Of a DNA stretch of 64,000 nt, positions 19,437-29,577 are shown one piece after another. Position numbers and translations under genes: made by a program. The notes beneath the pieces are model-generated. The model worked only from the letters and a program-made list of their open reading frames with translations. It was not told the origin of the DNA and did not search any database. Numbering within the stretch: the stretch's first letter is position 1; every line of letters begins with the position of its first letter. Source of the DNA: Gari tellinella (taxonomy: Eukaryota; Mollusca; Bivalvia; Cardiida; Psammobiidae); assembly GCA_922989275.2 (NCBI GenBank), contig OV277870.1, forward strand, positions 36,886,356 to 36,950,355, read 5' to 3'.

Positions 19437-19676
19437 TTAACCCATAGGGTCTTTGTAGTTTTGAAGACAGGTGAACACTTAAAGCATGTTGAAAGTAAAG
19501 CAGAACGCACCTGAAGGCACATTCTCCTTTACGTCCAGACTGTTTTAAGCTTCCATCTTGTAGAGTGTAGAAAATGTTTCTTATGATACATATTCATGAC
19601 TGCATTTCTATTTCTTCAGTGGAGGAATAAATTAAATGTGTAAAAGTGTGTATAATTATATGGAGTAAAGGGTTAG
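19437..19676. mobile_element. A-family element
   Basis: TTAACCCATAGGGTC to TATGGAGTAAAGGGTTA. The hairpin AAAGCAGAACGCACC / GGCACATTCTCCTTTAC has a few mismatches. Confidence 0.7.
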
Positions 19677-19690
19677 ATACTAAAAAACCT

Positions 19691-19912
19691 GGGGCCTGTC
19701 TTACGAAACATCATACGACATAAAGGCCATAAGTTTAAAATTTGAAATACATCTAATTTTGGATTTCTCCATTTAATCATGTCTTGTGACATCTCTTTAG
19801 AATATCATTTTTGACATTATCAGATGGAGAAATGAATAACAAGTGAGAATTTTAGAATCTGACTTACAACAATATTAAATTTTGTCATATGACATTTTGT
19901 AAGAAGGGCCCA
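19691..19912. mobile_element. J-family palindromic MITE
   Basis: GGGCCTGTCTTACGAAACAT at the left and ATTTTGTAAGAAGGGCCC at the right; inner inverted pair GGATTTCTCCATTTAAT and ATCAGATGGAGAAATGAAT. Non-coding. A second copy is at 41726-42204. Confidence 0.7.
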
Positions 19913-20146
19913 AGTTGTAAGGGAAAGGGTTAAGTGCATGAAATGGGTGAACCAGGTACGGTTTGTCCTTTTAGGAATATTGATCCATATTACCCAACCC
20001 TAAATGTGCAATAATTAATGATATCACATGGCTCAGCTAGCCTTTAGATGGATTATCTCCTTCTACAGTAAAACCTGAGTTACTTGCATAACTATTGGAG
20101 AGGGATGGGGAAGATGCAAAAACAGTGGTTGAGACTGGTGGCAGCG

Positions 20147-20624
20147 TTATCCCATTATCCCATAGCCTGTTTCTAGTATTGAAAATAGGTGACTACTTAA
20201 CCCTTTTCCTCATAGAAATGCCTTTTAGCGCATTCAGCTTATTCCTCCGCTGAAGAAAGTAGTTCCAATTTATACAGTCATGAATATGTATCATAAAATA
20301 TATTTGCTATATCCTAGAAGATTGTGCCTTAAAGCAGGCTGAAAGTAAAGCAGAATGCGCCTTGTGGCGCATTCTGCTTTACTTTCAACCTGCTTTAGAA
20401 GTCAATTATCTTCAAATTTTGAAACAGGCTATTGGGCAATGGGTTAAAGCAGGTTGAAAGTAAAGCAGAATGCGCCTTCTGCTTTATTTTCAGCCTGCTT
20501 TAAGCTACAATCTGCTAGGATAAAGAAAATATTTCTTATGGTTCAGATTAATGACTGTATAAATCAGAACTATTTTTTTCTTTGAAGAAATGAATTAAAG
20601 GCGTATTTATGGGGTACTAGGTGA
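20147..20624. mobile_element. outer A-family element, split by another A
   Basis: TTATCCCATTATCCCATAGC to TATGGGGTACTAGG. Its left flank GGTGACTACTTAA is cut at TTAA and resumes as TTAAAGCAGGTTGAAAG at 20444, with a younger A element between. Confidence 0.8.
20197..20447. mobile_element. inner A-family element inserted at TTAA
   Basis: TTAACCCTTTTCCTCATAG to TTGGGCAATGGGTTAA, hairpin AAAGCAGAATGCGCC TTGT GGCGCATTCTGCTTT perfect. Removing one TTAA plus this element restores the outer A sequence, direct evidence of TTAA target duplication. Confidence 0.85.
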
Positions 20625-20979
20625 AGTGTTGGACAAAAGTAATGTAGTGATCTTCTATAGCATCATATTAATACTTTTGTTCTGCATTGGGCTTGAACCC
20701 ATTTTCTGTAAAGAGAAACTTACCATAGGTATAACTGTAATGTACTTTTCAAGTGTTTTGGGGATTTGAGTGACTACAAGTCCGGGTGCATGTCAACAAA
20801 TAGAATTTAATATTTATCAACATGTCTTTGTAAATGTTGAACCGAGCCACTCTTTTCCTCATAGCTTGTTTGCCATGATAGTAAATCACCTTTCTGCATT
20901 ATTTTCAGGCATTAAGTAACCAACCACTTGTGTTTAAGAATTCCAAATGTTCCTTTTCTGAGTGACCAGTTACTGTTGC

Positions 20980-21436
20980 TTAACCCATTACTCTGTAGAT
21001 TCAGGGCTCCAGATAAGAGGTAGTTATTTCAACAAATCCAACATTTTCTCACTCTTTTTAGAACCAAATCCTATGGTGTTACTACTCATTAGAATCGTCT
21101 CGAAGAGACGATTCTAATGAGTAGTGACACCATAGGGTTTAATTCAGAAATAAAGATTTTAGTATTTGAAAAACTACCCTTATCTGGTGCTCTGTTAAAT
21201 ACACCATTTTACTCCTCTTATTTATTACTCTTCTGAAGTGAATAGTTCCAATTTATACAGTCATGAATATGTGTTACATGTATAAGAAATATTTTATATA
21301 TCCTTGCAGATGGTAGCTTAAAGCAGGCTGAAAGTAAAGCAGAATGTGCCTTAAGGTGCATTCTGCTTTACTTTTAAGCTGCTTTAAGTTTTCACCTATC
21401 TTAAATACTAGAAACAGGCTATGGGGTATGGGTTAA
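20980..21436. mobile_element. A-family element carrying an E insertion
   Basis: TTAACCCATTACTCTGTAGAT, then the E copy at 21002-21194, then AAATACACCATTTTACTCC through the hairpin to TATGGGGTATGGGTTAA. Confidence 0.75.
21002..21194. mobile_element. E-family MITE nested in A
   Basis: CAGGGCTCCAGATAAGAGG to TTATCTGGTGCTCTG, with the full hairpin and a perfect GACGATTCTAATGAGTAGT arm. The imperfect flanking pair TAGATT/TTAAAT may be a worn 6-bp duplication. Confidence 0.8.
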
Positions 21437-21693
21437 ACCATTTCTCCATAGATACACATTTCTATGCCTCTAACTTGTTCCTCCTGAAGAAAATTGCTAC
21501 AATTTATAGTCATGAACATACACTGTAAGAAATATTTTGTATATATAGCCTAGCAAATTATAGCTTAAAGCAGGCTGTAAGTAAAGCAGAAATGCGCCAT
21601 CAGGTGTATTCTGCTTTACTTTCAACCTACTTTAAGTGGTCACCTGTCTTCTAGTTTTCAAAACTAGAAGCCATCTATGGGGTAAACAGTTAA
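21433..21693. mobile_element. A-family element sharing a TTAA with its neighbour
   Basis: Begins at the same TTAA that ends the A copy at 20980-21436 and runs to TATGGGGTAAACAGTTAA. Hairpin AAAGCAGAAATGCGCC / GGTGTATTCTGCTTT. Confidence 0.7.
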
Positions 21694-21977
21694 CACAAGG
21701 TTGACAATACCTGGTTATGAAAACGTGCTTTGTTGAAGGAAAAAGCACCTTTCGCTAATGTTGGTTTTGTTTACATTTAAAAGCACTGAGGCCTCTATTT
21801 AGGCTTCTATTTTCCTAGTGTTATTTTGAAAAGAGAAAAGATTTTTGAACTGATAAAGACCGAAATGGGATACAATTAAAGGACGTTAACAAAATATAAC
21901 GAAGCTTTATAGAAACCTTACCCTTTCTACTGATGTATTGCCCCTTTACCCGTTAATTTCCCCAAAAATTAACTCTA

Positions 21978-22047
21978 AAAACAGTGTAGACCCAGATGAG
22001 ATAACAAATATAGTGTCATCTCATCGGGGTCAACACTTTTTCATATG
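21978..22047. repeat. I-type hairpin
   Basis: Arms ACAGTGTAGACCCAGATGAG and CTCATCGGGGTCAACACT with an unrelated loop. Confidence 0.55.
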
Positions 22048-22323
22048 ATTTTTCATATGATTTTTTTCTTCTGCTGTATAGCTTTTAACTGCAGTATTTC
22101 AAGAGCACCCTTATACATGTACATGTATATAAAGAAACTTTATGAAAAGCATTAACCCTTCCCTTATATTAAGGGAAATGTGTATAAACATCATTTGCAA
22201 ACAGTGTACACCCAGATCAGAGAGCTCATGCTGGAGTTTAGGTGCATCATTTGATGTAAGTATTTTTGGGACAAGCCTCTCGAGCATTAGTGTAAACAGT
22301 GATTTCTAGGAATTGAAAGATTT

Positions 22324-22517
22324 CAGGGTTCCAGATAAGGGGAGTATTTCAAAAAACTTAAATTTTTATTTCTGCATTAAACCCTATGGTGTCACTACTC
22401 ATTAGAATCGTCTCTTTGAGACGATTCTAATGAGTGGTAACACCATAGGATTTGGTAATGTAATGAGTGAGAAAATGTTGGATTTGTTCAGTTTACTCCC
22501 TCTTATCTAGAGCCCTG
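22324..22517. mobile_element. E-family MITE
   Basis: CAGGGTTCCAGATAAGGGGA to TCTTATCTAGAGCCCTG in the opposite orientation to some other copies; hairpin complete. Confidence 0.8.
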
Positions 22518-22857
22518 AGAGTCAACTTAAAAGATGGCAGTATAAAGGATAAAGAGAATTCATTGAAATAAATAGGTATAAATGGGTTCAAGCGTAATTT
22601 ATCATGAATGTTTGTTGTAAACTGTTTTGATCTGAGTTTCACGGTGAATAAACATTCTTATCATGATCTTTGTTCTTCAACATTCAGGGTGGTATTTCAG
22701 TTGAACAGAAATCTTTATCTTCATCATTAGAAATCAAGCAGAAAACATTTTGAAAGCAGACAACATTTTTGACATTAGAAGGACTAATTGGTTAAAATTT
22801 TACTGTGATTTTCTGGCTAATTTAAGCTTAAATCTAGACAGATGTGCCTGATGATAA

Positions 22858-23059
22858 CAGGCCTGCTATGGCTCCAGATAAGAGGGAGTACACTGAACAA
22901 ATCCAATGGTTTTTCACTCATTTCAGCACCAAACCCTATGCTGTTACTACTCATTAGAATAGTCTCTTCGAGACGATTCTAATGAGTAGTGACACCATAG
23001 GGTTTAATGCAGAATTAAAGATTTTAGTTTTTGAAATACTCCCATTATCTGGAGCCCTG
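22858..23059. mobile_element. E-family MITE flanked by ATGATAA
   Basis: The left end carries an 8-bp interruption (CAGG, CCTGCTAT, GGCTCCAGATAAG); the right end is TATCTGGAGCCCTG. ATGATAA occurs on both sides (22851-22857 and 23060-23066). Confidence 0.75.
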
Positions 23060-23106
23060 ATGATAATACTTATTTAGGGTGTTTAACCTTTACTATACCT
23101 TAATAA

Positions 23107-23145
23107 TATTGACGTCAAAATAGATTATTGACGTCAAAATAGATG
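23107..23145 (+). repeat. direct repeat TATTGACGTCAAAATAGAT
   Basis: Two adjacent copies of a ~19-bp word, each containing a TGACGTCA-like core. Confidence 0.7.
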
Positions 23146-23600
23146 TCTAGAAAAAACAATCAAATTTAGATTTAATGTGTTAATGACCGTAGAATGATTG
23201 ATTTGTGTCATAAAGTATGGAACCTGATCCGTCACCAATTTATGTGGCATTTGATCTGGATTCAAATTGCCCAAAATGCCAATGAAGCCAGGCTAAACAA
23301 CATGCATGATCAGGGGTATAATTAGAACCAATTAGTACAATTTGTTTTCTGTAAACATTTCTTTACCCTTTCCTCAATAGAAGCCTATTTGAGAACTTCT
23401 ACCTACCCTTTGAAAAGCCGTGATCAAGTATTTATTCTGTCAACAACAGGTGGCAGCTTAAAGCTGACTGAAAGTAAAGCAGAAATTTATTCCTCCATTG
23501 AAGAAAGTACATGCACCAGAAATATATTTTATACCCTAGCAGATTGTAGCGTAAAGCAGAATGCACCTTAAGGTATGTTCTGCTTTACTTTCAACCTGCT

Positions 23601-23858
23601 TTAACTCTTTCAACTCTAAGTAACTCTTGTGGATTATAAGGTTCCCTTGTGGATATTTTTAGTTAACAATGAACCAGTCTACTTGGAATTTTTGTTAGTT
23701 TAATAAATACTTGTCTTAATCTGCAACCAGTACAGACCCAGATGAGAGGGCTCCTTATAGGAGCCCTCGCTCTTGTAAGAGCCCTCCTATCTGGATCTAT
23801 ACTGTTCTCAAATGTAATGAGTATATTTTAAACAGGTCCATGATGTTGAAAGGGTTAA
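23601..23858. mobile_element. D-family element with both TTAA ends
   Basis: TTAACTCTTTCAACTCTAAG to GATGTTGAAAGGGTTAA; core arms GTACAGACCCAGATGAGAGG and CCTCCTATCTGGATC. Confidence 0.8.
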
Positions 23859-24105
23859 CCCTTTCAACCCTAGTCCCGCATATAGGCGTTCTTTTCAAAC
23901 AGTGTACATGTGAATAGTACACTTGTCCTGTGCAAACAGTGAAGACCCAGATCAGAGGGCTCCATAAGAAGCCATCTGATCAGGGTCTTCACTGTTTGTC
24001 ACAATGCCAAACATTGACAAAAACAACCCTTAAAAGTCTGAAATAGACTAGACTAAAATGGAAACTGGAATTGTCCATTTAAAGTTTCAGGGAGGAAAGA
24101 GTTAA
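23855..24105. mobile_element. C-family element with both TTAA ends
   Basis: TTAACCCTTTCAACCCTAGT to CAGGGAGGAAAGAGTTAA, shares its first TTAA with the D element. The core hairpin GAAGACCCAGATCAGAGG is complete. Confidence 0.8.
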
Positions 24106-24276
24106 ATAGTCATCTATCTTCAAAACTAAAAACATGTTATTGGGTAATGAGTTCAGGAACCCTGTTCAGGGTCTACACTATTTTCAAAATATACATAAAA
24201 CAGGTTTCCAGCAATGACGGGAATTTATTACTCAACAGTTTTATGACTTAAGTTAAGATTTGTCATAATCAAGAGA

Positions 24277-24530
24277 ACAGTAAAACCTCTCTATAACAAC
24301 CACTTAAACGGAAGCTAATTGATTGTAAAACCTCTCTTTTACGACCACTACAAAGGAGGCTAATTTATTGTATAAAAGACAGGTGACATCTTAAAGCAAG
24401 GTGGCAGTAAAACAGAAAGCTCATTAAGGAGCTTTCTGTTTTACTGTCACCTTGCTTTAAGCAGTCACCTGTCGTAAGCACCTAATAATGAACACAATTT
24501 AATGGTTGTAATAGAGATGTTTTATTGTCT
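24277..24530. mobile_element. F-family element
   Basis: ACAGTAAAACCTCTCTATAA at the left, GTAATAGAGATGTTTTATTG at the right. A second TGTAAAACCTCTCTTTTACG just inside the left end suggests an end duplication. The core AACAGAAAGCTC / GAGCTTTCTGTTTTAC is complete. Confidence 0.75.
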
Positions 24531-24860
24531 ATGCTACAAAATGCCTGACTAAGTATTTGTATGCAATATAAAACAAACAAAAACACTTGTTTATGCTGCT
24601 GTATGATATATGGTTGATGTCACTATAACCTGTCACTTGGGCATATCTTCCATGCATTAACATTTTACCTATTATAACTGTATTGAAGGATAACATGAAG
24701 TCTGGCGCAGCCCATTTAAATTTCATGTGTGATGCATCCTCTCACCTACCGATCAGGACAAAATCCCCATGCTAAATTAAAGTGATATTTTTAGGTGAAC
24801 AAAATCCTGCTTTACTGTTACCTTGCTTTAAACTGTCATGTATATTTCATCTGTATCATC

Positions 24861-25357
24861 TGTAGCGCGTTCAAGTACCGTATCGATGCAATCGATTGCA
24901 ACGGAAAACGGTAACAATTCACCTTTAACGACCGTTACGCTGTTACCGATTGCGAACGACACGAACGGCCTCAGAGGTAGTTTGCCATCCCCAACAAGGA
25001 AAACAAAATGGCTACCAAATGAATTTAATAATACCAGCGAACAGTCCCGACTTAATTTCTCATCAATAAACCAACATTTTCCAATACTTAATGTATCAAA
25101 CAAAGCAGCTTACATCTGAGCAGCTAAATCTTATTTTTATATGCGGTAAAATTGATGCATTTCAGTTGATTAGTGCACTTTTGCTTGTGTTATTTAGATT
25201 CGCACATAAATCGTTCGTACCCTTGAAAAGTTAATAAACATTGGGGCGCAATGAGTTATTATTGAAGAGTATCGGTGAACGTTAGATGTCGTACTATATG
25301 GGTTGTTTGCATCGTTTAACGTTACTGTTCGCTGATACGGTACTTGAACGCCCTACA
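24861..25357. mobile_element. TIR element of unassigned type
   Basis: TGTAGCGCGTTCAAGTACCG with ATAC-rich continuation at the left pairs with CGGTACTTGAACGCCCTACA at the right (24 of 25 bases). CATCTGTAT lies near both ends (24849-24857, 25364-25372) but not directly adjacent. Overlapping frames on both strands (about 92 residues each) show no recognisable domain, so no protein is called. Confidence 0.6.
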
Positions 25358-25486
25358 CTGCTGCATCTGTATGAAATAAAGTGGGGGAAGACATTATTCT
25401 TTACTGTTAAAATTAAATGAGATGCTTTTGTATGCATGACTCTTGTGTGATATTAAAGAGCGCCATATAAATCTGGTATCTGATTA

Positions 25487-25582
25487 TAATAATAGTAATA
25501 ATAGTTATAATAATAAAATGCAATAATAATAATAATAATAGTAATAAAATTGATAATAATACTAGTAATAATAATAATAAAA
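25487..25582 (+). repeat. AAT/ATT trinucleotide microsatellite
   Basis: Imperfect run of AATAATAATAATAATAAT with TAGTAATAATA interruptions. Confidence 0.85.
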
Positions 25583-26140
25583 TGCAATGCACTAAAATAC
25601 ATTCGTAGGAAAATAAAAATTTCTGGAAACTGTTGATTATCCTCTTTACTCTGAGTGGCAAACAGTTGCCCAACTGATCGGGCTCCAAACTCACAGTTTG
25701 CAATGGAAATTGATTTTGTTTGATAAAGGTATGTAGAGTTAGAAACATTAGATTACAATAATTATGTATTATTTTATTTCTCTTTTTCGGTATATTCATT
25801 CATAAAGAAGAGGTTAAAGGTCAAAGCATAGACTAACCAAGAAAAAATGTTTTGTTGGTATTTTGTCAAGTGTTGTTGTGTGGGAGAAAAGGATTTAGTA
25901 CAAAAAGGATGACCCTCCATCCCCCTGGGGTGCTGTACTGTCAGAGACGATGACAGTTTCAAATGCAGGTGTTTTATTACCAGGCAATTAGTAACTAGTT
26001 GTACTAAAATAACAATACTTGTTCTTAAATGACAGATTGGTTTTGTTCAATGTTTTACAGTGTCACCTGGTAAAGTTACCAATTGGAATAAGATTGTGGG
26101 TAGAGTTTTTCTTCTTCAAAACTTGCTTGTGTTCAGCATC
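25583..26140. other. no gene seen
   Basis: Nothing recognised. A decayed A-family right half follows at about 26145-26300 (GGCATATCTATTAACC end). Confidence 0.45.
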
Positions 26141-26405
26141 TTAGGAGCATTCTGCATTACTTATAGCTTGGTTAATAAGCTACTAGAATATAGGAAATAT
26201 TTCATATGGTGCATATTCAGGTATGTGACATGGAATCATATTTTCTTTACTGGATAAACAAATTTAAAGGCTTAAAAAAGGCATATCTATTAACCTAATA
26301 AGTTAAGACAAATAGCAGCTACATGTATATTCAGAGTAAAAGTAATGCTTTCTATATTACATTTGTTTTACATTTAGCTTGAAATTTAGAACTGAGCATC
26401 TAACT

Positions 26406-26604
26406 TTAACCCTTTACCTGTTTCTAGCTTTGAAGATGATGTGACCACTTTAATTTCAGCCTACTTTAAGGTGACCATCTGCTAGGATGTATAGAAAATA
26501 TTACTTGTGTTGCACATTGATTATCGACTAAAATGGAACTATTTTCTTCAATGGAAGAATAAATTAGTGGCGTAAAAAGGCATATTTATGGGGAAATGGG
26601 TTAA
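26406..26604. mobile_element. A-family element, hairpin deleted
   Basis: TTAACCCTTTACCTGTTTC to TATGGGGAAATGGGTTAA. The AAAGCAGAATGCGCC hairpin is missing, leaving only TTTCAGCCTACTTTAAG. Confidence 0.75.
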
Positions 26605-26808
26605 AAAAATCTATGTTTCGGCTTTGAATAGGTGTAGAACACATGACAGACTGGTTCTCGTTAGGTATGTTACATGTTTAGTGTTTATGACAGTTGGGTA
26701 CAATACTGTTTTGATTGACAATAGACTTCAGTTATGGATTTATAATTTTTGACAGAAGGGTGAGTCAGGGGTATTCTTCTTCAAGCTGCTTCATGCTTAT
26801 CATATAAG

Positions 26809-27045
26809 TTAACCTATTACACGATAGCCTGTTTCTAATTTTGAAGACAGAATCTGATGATGACCCTTTAAAGCATGTTGAAAGTAAACCAGAATGTGCA
26901 TTCTGCATTATTTTCAGCCTGCTTTATAAGCTGCTATATTTGCTAGGATATTGGAAATATTTATTAAGGTGTATATATTCATTTCTGTGTATAAAGTTGA
27001 ACTATTTTCTTCAATGGAAGAATAAATTAAAGGCATAAAAAGTCG
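26809..27045. mobile_element. A-family element, right end lost
   Basis: TTAACCTATTACACGATAGC, short hairpin AGAATGTGCATTCTGCATTA, right flank GAACTATTTTCTTCAATGGA; the terminal TTAA is gone. Confidence 0.65.
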
Positions 27046-27114
27046 CATCTAAGTTGAACATGCCCATATGTCAAAGTTGATGCACGACTTATATAAGCGA
27101 GCTGGAGTAAACTG

Positions 27115-27349
27115 TTTACCCCATAGAAGCACCTTTTATGCACTCAATTATAATTCCTTCTCTGAATAAAATATAGCCAAATTATGTAGCACTGAACATG
27201 CACCGTAAGAAATATTTTCTATATCCTAGCAGGTGATAGCTAAAAACAGGCTGAAAGTAAAGCAGAATGTGCATTCTGCTTTAATTTCAACCTGCTTTAG
27301 TGGTCACCTGTCTTCAAAGCTAGAAACATGCCATGGGGTACAGGGTTAA
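27115..27349. mobile_element. A-family element
   Basis: GTTTACCCCATAGAAGCACC to CCATGGGGTACAGGGTTAA; shortened hairpin AAAGCAGAATGTGCATTCTG. Confidence 0.7.
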
Positions 27350-27527
27350 AATAAATGTGGATGAATCTGTTGAGATAATTGGGTTTGTATGATCAAGGTT
27401 CAACTGTATATATTCAAAGTTCATTGGAGTGTTTTACAAGTTGGCCTGTGAATCTGTGTTAAAACTAGTTTTATAGGAGCTTACATTTACAGTGTGGATT
27501 TATGTAGATAGCAGGATAAAAGAAAGC

Positions 27528-27782
27528 TTAATCCTTTCCTCCATAGAAGGGCCTTTTAGTGCATTCAGTTTATTCTTCAGCTGAAGAAAATAGTTCCAAT
27601 TTATACAGACATGAACATGTATCATAAGGAATATTTTCCTTATTCTAGCAGGTGGTAGTTTAAAACAGGTTGAAAGTAAAGCAGAATGCGCATGAGGCGC
27701 ATTCTGCTGTACTTTCAACCTGCTTTAAGTAGTCACCTATCTTCAAAACTAGAAACAGCCTATGGGGTAATGGGGTAATTAA
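27528..27782. mobile_element. A-family element with both TTAA ends
   Basis: TTAATCCTTTCCTCCATAG to TATGGGGTAATGGGGTAATT AA. Hairpin AAAGCAGAATGCGC ATGA GGCGCATTCTGCTG. A related fragment follows to about 27925. Confidence 0.75.
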
Positions 27783-28150
27783 CCCTTCTCTTGTATAAGA
27801 CCTTTTTAGCTGTTCAAAAAGGGACTTTACTGGTGACATAGTAAAGACAGATGGCATCTTAAATGTTAAAACATTCAGCTTTACTTTCATCATGTTTAAA
27901 CAATCACCTGCCTTAATTACCAAAATTGTATGTCAAAATGTAATGTAAGTCGGAATATATGCAGTAAAAACTTGAATACTTTCATGTTAACAATTAAAAT
28001 TTCTTTCTGCTATATTCAACTTGAATGACATTTGCAAAACAAACTAATATTTTGGGGAAGTTAGATTTAGAACTGAGATTATGTTGTGGTTAAATAATGA
28101 TGAAGTGTTTTGATCCTTATAATGCTATAACTTAATATATACAGCTTTTA

Positions 28151-28216
28151 CAAACAGTGTAGACCCAGATCAGAGGGCTCCTTCAGGAGCCCTCTGATCA
28201 GGGTCTGCACTGTTTG
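28151..28216. repeat. I-family hairpin, near perfect
   Basis: Arms CAAACAGTGTAGACCCAGAT and GATCAGGGTCTGCACTGTTT with CAGAGGGCTCCT and AGGAGCCCTCTG inside. 66 bp. Confidence 0.8.
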
Positions 28217-28219
28217 TTA

Positions 28220-28750
28220 AACTTTTGAACATTTTTGGTACAAATCCTTTATGAATTAGATTGGTAACTTGTAATATATTAGAAAACAGATTAGTTTATT
28301 TGAAAATTCCGTCACTATAAGGGTTGAGTGTACATTCAATGACATGTGATTAAACAAACCGAAAATGGTACTTGTTACGGATAATTAATCCAGACGAAAA
28401 TACGGTGTCATGATATAAGGAGTGACAGTTAAACAGTAACGGAGTGATGGATAAAGTGCAATTTTTGAACATGTATGGTAAATGATATACCTTATAACAC
28501 TTCTATAAAAATAAAAGCTACTCAAAGAAAAAACTAATCATTATCGATTTTGTCAAAGACAGATGACTGCTTATGAAGTAGGATGAAAATAAAGCTTAAA
28601 GCAGGATGAGCTAGATGATAAAGCTTAAAGTATGATTAAAAAAGAGAAGCTTTATATATAAGCAGCTGAATGAATTGAAGTATTTAAAGCTTTAATGCTG
28701 GATGAGTAGGATGAAATTAAGCTTAAAGTATTAAGTAAATTAGCTTGAAT
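28220..28750. other. no gene; irregular GATGA/AAGCTTAAAG repeats
   Basis: From about 28575 to 28740, words such as AAAGCAGGATGA, GATGATAAAGCTTAAAGTAT and GATGAAATTAAGCTTAAAGT recur irregularly, like a scrambled A/H flank. Nothing else recognised. Confidence 0.45.
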
Positions 28751-28751
28751 G

Positions 28752-28938
28752 GGAAAAGGTGACCACTTAAAGCAGGTTGAAAGTAAAGCAAAATGTATCT
28801 TCAGTTAAATCTGCTTATTTTCAGCCTGCCACAATCAGCTAGGATATAGGAAATATTTCTTATGGTACATTTTTATGATTTTATTAATTGGAACTCATAA
28901 TTTTCTTCACTGGAGGAATAAGTTGTGGAAATGGTTAA
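28752..28938. mobile_element. A-family fragment
   Basis: GGTGACCACTTAAAGCAGG, a broken hairpin, and AATTGGAACTCATAATTTTC up to GTGGAAATGGTTAA. The left end is missing. Confidence 0.6.
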
Positions 28939-29178
28939 ATTGGAAAAAAAGTTGGTCTTTTTTAATACGTACAGGTTGTATGCTTAGATCAGGATGAAAA
29001 ATACAGTGAAAAGTTTTTACACTGAATAAGGAACTCAATTATAATTAGCGCCATTTGTGATTGCTTTTATTACAAGATAGATTGTAGTGTTCTGGGTTGG
29101 ATATGGAGCAGGGAGAAAAGGAAAGAAGACCAGATGTTTGACTTTCAACAGGGTAGATGGGCATCCCAAGTCTTTGTT

Positions 29179-29392
29179 TTAACCCTTAGCCCGCCAAATA
29201 AATTGTCGTCTGCTATATTTCTCGTCTGCTTCAAGTTTCAAATTGCTTCAAAGTTGCTCAAAATTGCTGAAAATGTTGTCCGAGTGTCAAACAGCTTGGA
29301 TCCGGATGAGACGCCGAGTTACTCGGCGTCTCATCCGGATCCAAGCTGTTTGCATATGGAGCTATAGTCGTGACTGGCAGGCTAAGGGTTAA
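29179..29392. mobile_element. B-family element, intact
   Basis: TTAACCCTTAGCCCGCCAAA to CTGGCAGGCTAAGGGTTAA. The core is a perfect hairpin: CAGCTTGGATCCGGATGAGA, CGCCGAGT TACTCGGCG, and its complement. Nearly identical to the inverted copy at 40333-40545. Confidence 0.9.
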
Positions 29393-29511
29393 CAGAGCCA
29401 GGATAAATATTTGTGCTGCCTTGTTTATGTTGCATGGAAGCAAGGTGTTATTATTTATAAAACACAAGGTACATGCTTTATGATGTTAATCACATATATC
29501 ATTGGCATTTT

Positions 29512-29577
29512 CAAACAGTTTGAATCCAGATCAGCCGCAGAGTAACTTAACATCTGATCAGGATCCAAACTGTTTGT
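29512..29577. repeat. B-type core hairpin, worn
   Basis: CAAACAGTTTGAATCCAGAT and GATCAGGATCCAAACTGTTT with a degenerate loop. Confidence 0.55.

Larger units (their letters stand above)
23363..24153. mobile_element. A-family element carrying D and C elements
   Basis: The left half runs from TTTACCCTTTCCTCAATAG through the hairpin to CAACCTGCTTTAA. The right half resumes after C at TTAAATAGTCATCTATCTTC and ends TATTGGGTAATGAG. Between the halves lie a D and a C element back to back. Confidence 0.7.

Noticed and set aside
24828..25119. Overlapping ~92-codon frames on both strands
   Set aside because: Both lie inside a TIR element, lack any recognisable domain, and overlap almost fully; at most one could be real and neither has support.
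25413..25799. 128-codon minus-strand frame
   Set aside because: Its leucine/isoleucine runs are the AAT microsatellite read as codons.
29134..29467. Frames on both strands with similar peptide ends (SLDPDETPS)
   Set aside because: They translate the two arms of the B hairpin, which is self-complementary.
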